From assembly GCF_001583435.1 (NCBI RefSeq), contig NZ_CP013251.1, positions 4,663,215 through 4,727,214 on the forward strand: a stretch of 64,000 nucleotides of DNA. Direction: 5' to 3'. The notes beneath the pieces are model-generated. The model was not told the DNA's origin. It did no database searches and worked only from the letters and a program-made list of their open reading frames with translations. Each line of letters begins with the position of its first letter. The stretch's first letter is position 1. Positions 27,501-34,973 of the stretch are shown piece by piece. The position numbers and the translations under genes were made by a program. The DNA is from Endozoicomonas montiporae CL-33 (GTDB lineage Bacteria; Pseudomonadota; Gammaproteobacteria; Pseudomonadales; Endozoicomonadaceae).

Positions 27501-28367
27501 ATTGAAACGTTAAGGATACGCTTGAATCTGGTAAATATTCATAACCAACGCCTGAATCAAGAAATCACAGGCCTGCAATTAGCAATCGTAACGGAGAATG
27601 AAGAGTATGCTCGTCAACAGTCCGAAGACCGACAATTTGCAATCGGAATGCAGCATGAATACGACCGAATGCAACGTGAATACGACCAACAGATGCGAAG
27701 AAACGACACTTATGCAACAAGCGATTATGCAACAAGCAATGGTGGAGAAAATGGTCCGTCACACTCATCTCGGCTGACTGCAACTCAAACCCAACCGCAA
27801 CGGAGGTGTGAACACTATAACAGGAAATGCCATGTAAGTTTTTCCTGTTGTGGACGGTTTTACGCCTGCCATAGGTGTCATAATGACAGTCCTTATTGTG
27901 AAAACGATGATCGGAAGGCTTTAGATGCATTAAATTACAGATGCTCTGTCTGCTTTTATGAGTGTGAAATTACGGAGAACTCACAGAAATGCGGACTTTG
28001 CTACGCAAAAATGGCGAACTATTTCTGCAAAACATGCAAACATTACACCGATTCGGATAAAAATCCGTACCACTGCGAAAAATGCGGCATTTGCCGAATA
28101 AACAAAGGTAAATCCTTTCACTGTGATGTTTGCAATGTCTGTCTGGATAACAGGTTAAAGGACAATCACAAATGTCGGCCCGGCTCAGGGCACGATGAGT
28201 GCGGCATCTGTCTGGAAGATGCCTTCTCTGGTTGCCAGATACTGCCCTGCTCCCACAAGGTTCATAAAGAATGTGTCATTGCGATGATTCAACACGGGAT
28301 AAGAACCTGTCCTGTTTGCAGGCAGCCTCTTTACCCACCACAGGAAGGTCATGGTCAGGATCAGTAA
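24591..28367 (+). CDS. Secreted 1258-residue protein with C-terminal RCHY1/PIRH2-like CHY, CTCHY and RING-H2 zinc fingers
   Basis: I chose the ATG at 24591 because it follows an AGAGAG motif and begins a signal peptide (LYSSFIALTLFLLAMVAVQL). Next come an unrecognised N-terminal domain (about 30-170), a Pro/Gly linker (PPPPPRGGGGG, 187-212), a Gly/Asp/Asn-rich linker (350-393), a helical body, and a coiled-coil region (about 896-1037) with three related blocks such as LEQGITNLRL and LLEQEIISLPL. From Cys1073 the order matches human RCHY1: CHY finger (CEHYNRKC, SCCGRFYACHRCH), CTCHY finger (YFCKTCKHY, YHCEKCGICR, FHCDVCNVC), then RING-H2 at 1204-1243 (CGICLED, LPCSHKVHKEC, CPVC). RING-H2 domains bind E2 enzymes and promote ubiquitin transfer. 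Bacteria lack ubiquitin, so a host target is inferred. Residues 834-853 come from an inserted palindrome. Confidence 0.85.
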   Translation: MHLYSSFIALTLFLLAMVAVQLCYSSTIIDRHHTDGYKVRIEINVDTDSRDVSLWQVSLLLPKDFNDRSSILCFKAPVVPADSESIAILVSNDLSNYCYQLVIVKGEQTPATQHVVENSTLVHLKSMTEVRPDPVFSPYARDNEPRAPPITFLVYPDNVTNHGLEAGQTRNNTLAFTGGKPAGTSGLSGGEGGGSFYSPPPPPRGGGGGRPSGLFEIDLIILKPVTKWLMSISKDSVLFEEQPSPALLRITRVNADGSSSEVTIPFGWSGFINTEQLTDVNFWDIILRHATNSCLTGENLQRQPACLKLSLERTILKTNHGSGRKAANGKGEPSGSAADTPDNGSKGGNVCNQTEERGEPEGQEGEPPGRGSGDGNDGSGDGNDGKDNDNEQASQQNTKTRDTQLLANQLVAIIESDEPNAVSKLRHILDSLDMLLRLQVLNTAGMDSNGNNVTPVKAILRLQRSDDENSLRNGLIQQLIEATSKQPAVSSDQDISELQQITQSDQLLPEAVRHKLSISREIVLDIIHKINQPGQKLPLGDFEKRCFAEYFIQLLLYNSSPIESIRERLEEISNLAIRHNILFSATSFTLPTTTFADASTKFQPRLSFFDELQEFLNQLSDQMQFYLPLEEGPEANTAATRRAAEHKETTETASTDKPDEPVTSNADIERGATGYTTVDPHQPTIKQIWHSSHSSNKESDITTDKIQKTLNTILNCIDAKLRADYFFELFVALKNIPNLLDLRLGNRPSLNQKIDALTDEKYRQSIKASFRIATSKELVTSKEVTENSQGASVSPNYEHLEIAVPHNGNRSTGSIHPEAIRKAVRDAVRGLQNHHPREGGNPPQTVGSRLRGDAAQDKPRGLYPDFVRRHSVFACDSYSYDEHSCNSTQAWTDIQISDLSSQLDAVRRESQSLEQGITNLRLLARNDGQDVAITALWNKLCSVNCENHLLEQEIISLPLNQAIAGDQTTEIETLRIRLNLVNIHNQRLNQEITGLQLAIVTENEEYARQQSEDRQFAIGMQHEYDRMQREYDQQMRRNDTYATSDYATSNGGENGPSHSSRLTATQTQPQRRCEHYNRKCHVSFSCCGRFYACHRCHNDSPYCENDDRKALDALNYRCSVCFYECEITENSQKCGLCYAKMANYFCKTCKHYTDSDKNPYHCEKCGICRINKGKSFHCDVCNVCLDNRLKDNHKCRPGSGHDECGICLEDAFSGCQILPCSHKVHKECVIAMIQHGIRTCPVCRQPLYPPQEGHGQDQ
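27092..27150. repeat. REP-like palindromic element inserted in frame
   Basis: CATCCCCGCGAAGGTGGGAA at 27092 and its inverted partner TTCCCGCCTTCGCGGGGATG ending at 27150 form a stem of about 25 bp with two mismatches and a nine-base loop. Elements with this CCCGCGAAGGCGGGAA core are common as intergenic repeats in proteobacteria. Here one sits inside a long gene and keeps the frame, adding HPREGGNPP...GSRLRGDA. Confidence 0.85.
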
Positions 28368-28428
28368 GATCAAGGTCAAAATCAGGATGATCGAAGGTCA
28401 GGGCAACAATACCATCCAGGCTGACTAG

Positions 28429-28633
28429 GAGGCTGTCCGAGAATAGTCTGCCCTACCGGCAACTGCTCCTGCGTTGCCCTAGCTCCGGCATCCATGCCGT
28501 CGTGCGGTAGTAGTAAATTGGTCTAAAAATCCGATTTTGTTCGTCAAATAGCTCGCTATTCTCCTCTCAAAACCGAATTTTTATCCTCAATTTTCTACGA
28601 TACTCGCTACGGGCGCTATTCTCGGACAGCCTC
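28429..28633. mobile_element. MITE family 2 with CTAG target duplication, 205 bp
   Basis: The element begins GAGGCTGTCCGAGAATAG and ends CTATTCTCGGACAGCCTC, a perfect 18-bp terminal inverted repeat, and is flanked on both sides by CTAG (28425-28428, 28634-28637). The interior shares about 115 bases (for example GTAAATTGGTCTAAAAATCC) with the copy at 46400-46561, and carries an extra block of about 45 bases near its left end. There is no transposase. A CTAG duplication fits IS5-group (YTAR) mobilisation. Confidence 0.85.
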
Positions 28634-29077
28634 CTAGTTCTGAGAGAAATAACAGGGGGCATCCCCCACCCTCATCTGCTCATCCAGTTGCAAAGCCACT
28701 GTTTCAAGATTAACAGTGCTGACCGTACCTTCAAGAAAAGCCTGCACCTGTAAAATCAGTGGTTGGAAAAACGCTTCGCTGACCTGACCCGGCTCCAGAA
28801 TATCCAGATCGGCTTCACAGACGCCTTTCCGGTTCCGGGTTCGACCTAACTGTTTTTCCAGCGCTTTACACCAGCGATGCAATTCGGAAAGTGATAAGGA
28901 CGCTTCGAAGCTAACGACAGCATTCAGATAGTTCGGAGCATCCACACCGCAGGCCGGAGTACGAACCACACTACTGACACAGACAGACTGAAAAGTAGAA
29001 CAGACAGCCCGAATCATGGCCGCGCAGTTCTGCACGGCTTTCTCATTAGAACCAATACCAACAAAATATCGGGTCAT
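28634..29077 (-). CDS. folK: FolK-like 6-hydroxymethyl-7,8-dihydropterin pyrophosphokinase
   Basis: The 147-residue protein starts MTRYFVGIGSNEKAVQNCAA, the usual FolK N-terminus (GSN...N). It has SSVVRTPACGVDAPNYLNAV, and EADLDILE, where the two Asp bind magnesium. The enzyme transfers pyrophosphate from ATP to the pterin made by FolB. The block before DLDIL is shorter than the usual GPR-T-DLDI form, so it is a divergent member. Its start overlaps the folB stop (ATGA), which fits a folB-folK operon. The stop codon TAG lies in the CTAG target of the neighbouring MITE but would also have been there before insertion. Confidence 0.85.
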   Translation of the reverse strand: MTRYFVGIGSNEKAVQNCAAMIRAVCSTFQSVCVSSVVRTPACGVDAPNYLNAVVSFEASLSLSELHRWCKALEKQLGRTRNRKGVCEADLDILEPGQVSEAFFQPLILQVQAFLEGTVSTVNLETVALQLDEQMRVGDAPCYFSQN

Positions 29078-29457
29078 AACTGGTCCATCAGTTTCTGAAC
29101 ATCCATCTGCTCGCGGGTGCGTTCGCACCATACCGTTGCCAAAGCACCTTTCAGGGCTTTGGGTTTGCGAATCAACGCTCCGACTTTCTCCACAGGAAAG
29201 TTATCCAGCACCAGCTGAATGATGCCTCCCGCCAGTGCTTCAAGCAGGGCATAACGGGAAGCTTCGGTAAACTCGCGCACCCTGTTGCTGATCACTTCAT
29301 AGTCAAGGGCATCGTTCAGGTCATCACTGCGAAATGCGTTGGTAAAGTCCGACTCCAGTTCGAGGTCAATAATCAGTGGCTGCGGAGCTTCATGCTCAAA
29401 CTCGTAAACACCAATAATTGCCTCGGTTTCCAGTTGTTCGATACGAACCTTATCCAT
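29074..29457 (-). CDS. folB: Dihydroneopterin aldolase
   Basis: This 127-residue protein matches FolB in size. It starts MDKVRIEQLETEAIIGVYEF (the conserved L-x-x-x-IIG-x-x-x-xE region) and has DLNDALDYEVISNRVREFTE and the catalytic block ALLEALAGGIIQLVLDNF, with Glu in the LLE position; RKPKALKGA is near the end. It cleaves dihydroneopterin to 6-hydroxymethyl-dihydropterin in folate synthesis. It is coupled to folK by a four-base overlap. Confidence 0.95.
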   Translation of the reverse strand: MDKVRIEQLETEAIIGVYEFEHEAPQPLIIDLELESDFTNAFRSDDLNDALDYEVISNRVREFTEASRYALLEALAGGIIQLVLDNFPVEKVGALIRKPKALKGALATVWCERTREQMDVQKLMDQL

Positions 29458-29487
29458 TACCTGAACCTTTCAAACAGAAAAGCAGGA

Positions 29488-29919
29488 TTATACTGCATTC
29501 CATGCATTTATGAATTCACCGTGCTTGCGACAGTGTTCTACAAACTTTTTATCTTCTCCGTTCATGTGTTTGCGCCACCACTGGCTTAAAAATCGCAGAG
29601 CCCGAATCGCACCCTCGGGAGTGGCTTGTTCGTATAAAATTTGACGGGCATTTTCCAGCAGGGTCTGGTGCATTTTCCTGTGTTCATCAAGCTGCTCATA
29701 ACCCGTCTGAAGCATCATTTCTTCCTGTGTTGCAAAATGCAAAAGCGCAAATTGCTCAACCATTTTCATAACAGGTTTAAGAAACTCGTCGCCCCTGTCC
29801 TGACCAATGAAGTAATAAAGAGTATTAATCATCGACACCATACTGCGGTATTGCTCATCAATAACCGGTATGCCAGTGGCTTCGTCTTCATCCCAAACTA
29901 TATACAGTGCATTATCCAA
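29488..29919 (-). CDS. Hemerythrin-like protein with two substituted iron-ligand positions
   Basis: This single four-helix hemerythrin domain of 143 residues begins LDNALYIVWDEDEATGIPVI. I chose the TTG at 29919 because AGGAGG lies just upstream and the family starts there. Ligand positions that remain: His in LLHFATQ, both His of EHRKMH, and His/Asp of WWRKHMNGED. The first-helix ligand is Tyr (IDEQYRSM, where bacteriohemerythrins have IDEQH), and the bridging Glu of HFATE is Gln (HFATQEEMM), although another Glu follows at +1. The diiron O2 site may therefore be altered or lost. It sits between folB and tsaD and is probably a separate transcript. Confidence 0.85.
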   Translation of the reverse strand: MDNALYIVWDEDEATGIPVIDEQYRSMVSMINTLYYFIGQDRGDEFLKPVMKMVEQFALLHFATQEEMMLQTGYEQLDEHRKMHQTLLENARQILYEQATPEGAIRALRFLSQWWRKHMNGEDKKFVEHCRKHGEFINAWNAV

Positions 29920-30140
29920 TCTCCCCCTCCTTGTGCTCCAGCGCCTCTTTCGACACTTAGGAGTACAACTCTTTTGCAACAACTGTCGATGACAGGAATC
30001 AGCTGCCTGGTTATTAAGCAATCGTCCTGATTTTATTTATCCATCGACCACTAATTTACATAAAACCCTAACAATTTCAAGATATTGCAGACACATAAAA
30101 CCAGCCACGAGGGCTGGTTCATCTGCAACTGACAGCGGGT

Positions 30141-31169
30141 TTACACCGCATCAAGTTCTTCCATCGGCCAGCGCGGTTGCGGAGCCACCTCAAGGGGTTC
30201 AAGCTGACCTGCCAACAATCTCTGACAACCGGCATAGGCTATCATGGCACCGTTATCGGTACAGAACTGCGGGCGGGCATAACGCAGTGTTGCTCCCTCT
30301 TTCGCCACCATTGCTTCCAGCCCCTCACGAAGACGCCGGTTGGCGCTGACACCACCGGCAATCACCAGCTGCTTCAGGCCGGTTTCACGTAAAGCACGCC
30401 GACATTTAAAGGAGAGTGTGTCTACCACTGCTTCTTCAAACGCTCTGGCAACATCGGCCCGATCCTGATCGGTAAAATCGCCATGTTCTTCACGACATTT
30501 TGCCACGGTGTTCAGCGTAAACGTTTTCAAGCCACTAAAGCTGAAGTCCAACCCGGGACGATCACACATCGGACGGGGGAAACGGAAACGCTCCTGCGTA
30601 CCCTGCTCTGCCAGTTTGGAGACTTTAGGCCCGCCCGGATAACCCAGATCCAGCATGGCAGCCACTTTATCAAACGCTTCGCCCGCCGCATCATCGACAG
30701 ATTCACCCAACAGCCGGTACTGACCAATACCACCCACATGCACCAGCTGGGTATGCCCGCCGGACACCAACAATGCCAGAAACGGAAATTCCGGAGGGTT
30801 CTCTTCCAGCATCGGTGCCAGAAGATGGCCTTCCATATGATGCACACCGACACAAGGAACGCCCCACGCCCAGGCCAGAGAACGACCAATACAAGCCCCC
30901 ACCATCAAAGCACCAATCAAACCGGGGCCCCGGGTATACGCTACGGCTTCAATATCGTCACGCTGCATACCTGCCTGACTCAGCACTTCATTGATTAAAG
31001 GCAGAACGCGCTGAATATGATCACGGGACGCAAGTTCCGGTACAACACCGCCGTACTCGGTGTGCATCTCAATCTGGCTGTACAGTGCATCGGCCAACAG
31101 ACCTTTTTCACTGTCGTAAAGAGCAATGCCGGTTTCATCGCAGGAGGTCTCGATTCCGAGAACAACCAT
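30141..31169 (-). CDS. tsaD: tRNA N6-threonylcarbamoyladenosine transferase TsaD
   Basis: TsaD transfers the threonylcarbamoyl group to A37 of ANN-decoding tRNAs, with TsaB and TsaE. The 342-residue protein starts [19 protein letters not shown] and has the metal-binding [22 protein letters not shown], and [15 protein letters not shown] near the C-terminus. The ATG at 31169 is preceded by AGGAG at the right spacing; the TTG two codons upstream is less likely. It is divergent from rpsU, as in many gammaproteobacteria. Confidence 0.97.
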   Translation of the reverse strand: MVVLGIETSCDETGIALYDSEKGLLADALYSQIEMHTEYGGVVPELASRDHIQRVLPLINEVLSQAGMQRDDIEAVAYTRGPGLIGALMVGACIGRSLAWAWGVPCVGVHHMEGHLLAPMLEENPPEFPFLALLVSGGHTQLVHVGGIGQYRLLGESVDDAAGEAFDKVAAMLDLGYPGGPKVSKLAEQGTQERFRFPRPMCDRPGLDFSFSGLKTFTLNTVAKCREEHGDFTDQDRADVARAFEEAVVDTLSFKCRRALRETGLKQLVIAGGVSANRRLREGLEAMVAKEGATLRYARPQFCTDNGAMIAYAGCQRLLAGQLEPLEVAPQPRWPMEELDAV

Positions 31170-31635
31170 AGCCAACTCCTGAAAATATGAATTCTATAAA
31201 ATGGTCGGGAGTTTACCACCAATCAGGTCTTTAGGCTGTTAGCGAACAAAAGACAGAGGAATTGCTTCAGGATTTATACCCACCAAACCAGGCAATTTTG
31301 AACAACCTACAGACCTGCTATCGCATTTTCACCGACCAGAAAGGCTAATTCTGCACTTCTGACGGTGGTTTCCCAGCATCTGCCACCAAGTGTCAGCCGA
31401 TACAGCAAATGACCGCTTTTTTGCATTTTCCGGCGATTGGCTATAAAATTCGCACCCTTTTAAAATACGCGGCTAATCCAGTGACTGGTATGATTATCAG
31501 ACACTGAATTTTTGCGGACCGGATTTCGCTTCATGCAGTTTTATAAAACTGTATTCAGAAGCACCATTGCTGCTGTATCATGCCGGGCTGCAAACTTCTA
31601 TTGAATCAACGAATATTTAGGAAGGTGAGCTCTGC
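31170..31635. promoter_or_regulatory. Divergent tsaD/rpsU spacer, 466 bp
   Basis: The region must hold promoters for tsaD (minus) and rpsU (plus). A candidate plus-strand pair is TTGCAT at 31421 and TATAAA at 31442 with a short 15-base spacer. GGAAGGTGAG just before the ATG at 31636 is the rpsU ribosome binding site. I see no gene in it. Confidence 0.4.
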
Positions 31636-31851
31636 ATGCCTGCTGTTAAAGTTAAAGAAAATGAACCGTTTGACGTAGCCCTGCGCCGCTTCAAGCGCTC
31701 TTGCGAAAAAGCTGGTGTACTGGCTGAAGTACGTCGTCGTGAACACTACGAGAAGCCGACTTCTGTTCGTAAGCGCAAAGCTGCTGCTGCCGTTAAGCGT
31801 CATCTTAAAAAACTGCAGCGCGAACAGCGTCGTCGCGAGCGTCTGTATTAA
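31636..31851 (+). CDS. rpsU: 30S ribosomal protein S21
   Basis: This 71-residue basic protein begins [20 protein letters not shown] and ends in the Arg/Lys-rich tail [13 protein letters not shown], which is the S21 pattern at the family's usual length. S21 sits on the 30S platform and helps mRNA binding during initiation. It is the first gene of the rpsU-dnaG-rpoD order, with yqeY inserted after it. Confidence 0.98.
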   Translation: MPAVKVKENEPFDVALRRFKRSCEKAGVLAEVRRREHYEKPTSVRKRKAAAAVKRHLKKLQREQRRRERLY

Positions 31852-31997
31852 GATCGTAACGATCTGATACTCGCTTCAATGACAAGACGATTCAGCACTG
31901 GCTTTCAGAGGCGCTTTTATGGCGATCAATGAGAGTTAGAATCTGAGCACCTGACAGGCTGAATGCCTGTTTGTGGATTTATACACAGGAGAACACC

Positions 31998-32447
31998 ATG
32001 AGCGAATGCACAGTCAAGGACCAGCTGACTTCAGCAATGAAAGAAGCCATGCGCAATCGTGAAAAGGCTCGCCTGTCCACTATCCGCTTGGCTCTGGCAG
32101 AATTGAAACGAATTGAAGTAGACGAAAAGTCGCTGGACGACACCCGTGCCCTTGCAGCTCTGGACAAAATGGCCAAGCAACGCCGCGATGCCATTACCCA
32201 GTTCAAGTCTGCGGGGCGCACGGATCTCGCTGAACAGGAACAGTTTGAACTGACCGTCATTCAGGACTTTCTGCCTGAACCACTCTCCCCTGAAGACATC
32301 GACCAGATTGTCCGTGATGCCATTGCCCAAAGCGGTGCAGAAGGCATGAAAGATATGGGCAAAGTCATGGGTCTGGTGAAACCACAGGTTCAGGGTCGTG
32401 CCGATATGGCGCAAATCAGCCAGTCGGTTAAAAAACTGCTGGGCTGA
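31998..32447 (+). CDS. yqeY: YqeY/GatB-related protein
   Basis: The 149-residue helical protein belongs to the YqeY family, which resembles the tail domain of GatB: KDQLTSAMKEAMRNREKARL, LDKMAKQRRDAITQFKSAGR, EQFELTVIQDFLPEPLS and MKDMGKVMGLVKPQVQGRAD. I started it at 31998, where CAGGAG lies eight bases upstream. Its function is not firmly known. It is often encoded beside rpsU, as here, and probably co-transcribed with it. Confidence 0.93.
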   Translation: MSECTVKDQLTSAMKEAMRNREKARLSTIRLALAELKRIEVDEKSLDDTRALAALDKMAKQRRDAITQFKSAGRTDLAEQEQFELTVIQDFLPEPLSPEDIDQIVRDAIAQSGAEGMKDMGKVMGLVKPQVQGRADMAQISQSVKKLLG

Positions 32448-32582
32448 CTCCCGCAACCCTGCGATACTACTTCAATCACTGGTGACGTCTTTCACAGAGC
32501 ACCAGTGCTGCAACAGTTCCCTGTATATTGGCAACTGTGACATCCGTTTTTAACCACTATTTCAGGTACACCCTCGGTTTAC

Positions 32583-34655
32583 ATGGCTGGACGCATTCCA
32601 CAGACATTTATTGACGACCTGCTGGCCAGAGTCGATATCGTCGATGTGATTGACAGTCGGGTCAAGCTGAAGAAAACCGGTCGCAATTACTCGGCCTGCT
32701 GCCCGTTCCACAAAGAAAAGACCCCCTCTTTTTCCGTCAGCCCTGACAAACAGTTCTATTACTGCTTTGGCTGCGGTGCCAGCGGCAACGCCATTGGCTT
32801 TGTGATGGATTTTGATCATCTCGACTTTCCGGCGGCTGTTGACAACCTCGCCGGCACTCAGGGCATGGAAGTCCCCAGAGAACAGAGCAGCCAACATAGC
32901 CGTCGCCCGGACTACTCCGAGCTGTATGAGTTGATGATCCGTGCTTCAGAGTATTATCAGGAACAACTGAAAACAGCCCCTGACGCCCCAAGAGTCATTA
33001 ATTACCTCAAACAACGCGGACTCGATGGTCAGACTTGCAAACAGTTTGGTATTGGCTTTGCGCCCCCGGGCTGGGACAACCTGCAGAATCTTCTGGCCAC
33101 CAGTGACGAGAAAGAACAGCAGCTGATTAACACCGGCATGCTGGTTGAAAACGAAGAAAGCAAAAACCGCTACGACCGTTTCCGCGATCGGGTCATGTTT
33201 CCCATTCGCGACAGCCGGGGACGCATCATTGCCTTTGGCGGACGCGTTCTGGGCGATGCAAAGCCAAAGTACCTAAATTCACCCGAGTCGCCCATTTTCC
33301 ATAAAGGCAGGGAACTTTATGGCCTTTACGAGGCCAAAAAGAGCAATCGTTCTCTGGAGCGCATTCTGGTGGTGGAAGGGTACATGGATGTAGTGGCACT
33401 GTCGCAACTGGGCATCAACAATGCCGTCGCCACCCTGGGCACCGCCACAACGCTGGAACACATGCAGCGACTGTTCAAAACGGTTCCCGAAGTCGTGTTC
33501 TGTTTTGACGGCGACGATGCCGGACGACGGGCAGCATGGCGCGCACTGGAATCCACACTGCCCAACATGCAGGACGGCCGACAGGCACGCTTTCTGTTTC
33601 TCCCTCAGGGCGAAGATCCGGACAGCATGGTTCGACAGGAAGGTTCCGAGCAGTTTCTCCAGCGGATTCAGGATCAGGCATTAAGTCTGGACACCTTTCT
33701 CTTCAGAGAACTGGAAGATGGTCTGGATTTACAAACCATGGATGGCAGGGCTCGACTGACCAAACTGGCTGAACCCTATCTGGGCAAACTGCCAGATGGC
33801 ATATTCAGGCAGTTACTGTTGCAGAAACTCTCGGGACTCACCGGACTGGAGACATCCAGACTGGAAGCTCATATGAGCAGCGAACCTGAGGCAAAACCTG
33901 CGACCGATCATACGACTCAGGACAAGCATCACAGTCAGTTCGAGTCATATAATCATGCAGGGCATAGCTACACGGAACACTACACGGAACACTATCCGGA
34001 TATGCATGTCAGTGGCTACCCTGATCATTACCCAGATAGCCATCATGATAACTATACGACAGATTCGTTTAGTTATTCACAATCGATGAAACAGGGTGCA
34101 TACAACCCTCATAAGTCAAAAGGTTTTTTTGACAAAAGGGCAAAAAACTTTAATCCTGTTTTAGAGAAAACACAGATAAAAGTCGGGCGTTCACTCTATG
34201 CCATACGACATTTACTGTGTAATCCACAGCTCGCGGCCGATGTAAAATGTGTTGATACACTGGCAGAGGACAACGATGCCGATACTGAATTACTCGTTGA
34301 GCTATTAAAAACACTGAAACAACAACCCAAACTGGCCACCAGCGCATTAATTGCCCAGTGGTATGGCACAGAAAAGGGTAAACGACTACAGCAGGTTGCC
34401 ACTCTGGAACTTGGGCATGAGCCTGACGACGGAGAGTTCTGGGAAGCGATCAAACGCATTTCAGACAAAGTGGCAGACCTGAAACACCAGCAGGCTTCAA
34501 ACAAGATTTCAAGCACGCTGGCGAATAGAAAACCAAACCAATTGGACGAAAGACAACGCAGCGAAATCGAAGAGTGGCTGAAAAATCATAAAGCACGTCT
34601 TGGTATTAGCACCACTGGCGCGTCCCAGGATAAAACGAAAGTATCAAAAAAATAA
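32583..34655 (+). CDS. dnaG: DNA primase with an unusual His/Tyr-rich linker
   Basis: DnaG makes RNA primers at the replication fork. The 690-residue protein has the N-terminal CHC2 zinc finger (CPFHKEKTPSFS...YYCFGCG, about residues 40-65), the TOPRIM catalytic core (LVVEGYMDVVAL, CFDGDDAGRRAA, about 260-320), and a C-terminal helicase-binding domain from about 530. Between core and C-terminus lies a low-complexity linker (about 430-515) with an excess of His and Tyr, including TEHYTEHY and DHYPDSHHDNY. It is about 90-110 residues longer than E. coli DnaG, mostly from this linker. It lies between yqeY and rpoD in the macromolecular-synthesis order. Confidence 0.97.
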   Translation: MAGRIPQTFIDDLLARVDIVDVIDSRVKLKKTGRNYSACCPFHKEKTPSFSVSPDKQFYYCFGCGASGNAIGFVMDFDHLDFPAAVDNLAGTQGMEVPREQSSQHSRRPDYSELYELMIRASEYYQEQLKTAPDAPRVINYLKQRGLDGQTCKQFGIGFAPPGWDNLQNLLATSDEKEQQLINTGMLVENEESKNRYDRFRDRVMFPIRDSRGRIIAFGGRVLGDAKPKYLNSPESPIFHKGRELYGLYEAKKSNRSLERILVVEGYMDVVALSQLGINNAVATLGTATTLEHMQRLFKTVPEVVFCFDGDDAGRRAAWRALESTLPNMQDGRQARFLFLPQGEDPDSMVRQEGSEQFLQRIQDQALSLDTFLFRELEDGLDLQTMDGRARLTKLAEPYLGKLPDGIFRQLLLQKLSGLTGLETSRLEAHMSSEPEAKPATDHTTQDKHHSQFESYNHAGHSYTEHYTEHYPDMHVSGYPDHYPDSHHDNYTTDSFSYSQSMKQGAYNPHKSKGFFDKRAKNFNPVLEKTQIKVGRSLYAIRHLLCNPQLAADVKCVDTLAEDNDADTELLVELLKTLKQQPKLATSALIAQWYGTEKGKRLQQVATLELGHEPDDGEFWEAIKRISDKVADLKHQQASNKISSTLANRKPNQLDERQRSEIEEWLKNHKARLGISTTGASQDKTKVSKK

Positions 34656-34973
34656 CTGCACACATACCATTATTGGGTATACTTGAAGTTCACTGTGTGC
34701 AGTGGATACAACGTTATAGAGTTATAGACCACTATCTGATAAATCCGGTCTAACAACACCAGGGATGGGGGAACTGTGTCATGTTTGACCATGGCTTATC
34801 TGGAAATGGAAAGCACGCCGGTACCTCGCCCAGCGAAAATTGAGCACTTGTTCACGGAGCACCTACAGGCTTCTGCTGGAACTTGCCTTGATTTTTGAGC
34901 TATAATTGCCTGCTTACGTTTTTTCGTCCGGCACTTCATTTTTTCGCTGTTATTTCGCTGTTAAAGGGTTGAT
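34656..34973. promoter_or_regulatory. dnaG-rpoD spacer with promoter-like sequence
   Basis: A consensus -10 TATAAT occurs at 34901-34906, 68 bases before the rpoD ATG; no good -35 is at 16-18 bases, so the promoter assignment is tentative. An inverted pair CTGCACAC/GTGTGCAG lies at about 34653-34702 just after dnaG. AAAGGG at 34962 region is the rpoD ribosome binding site. Confidence 0.4.
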
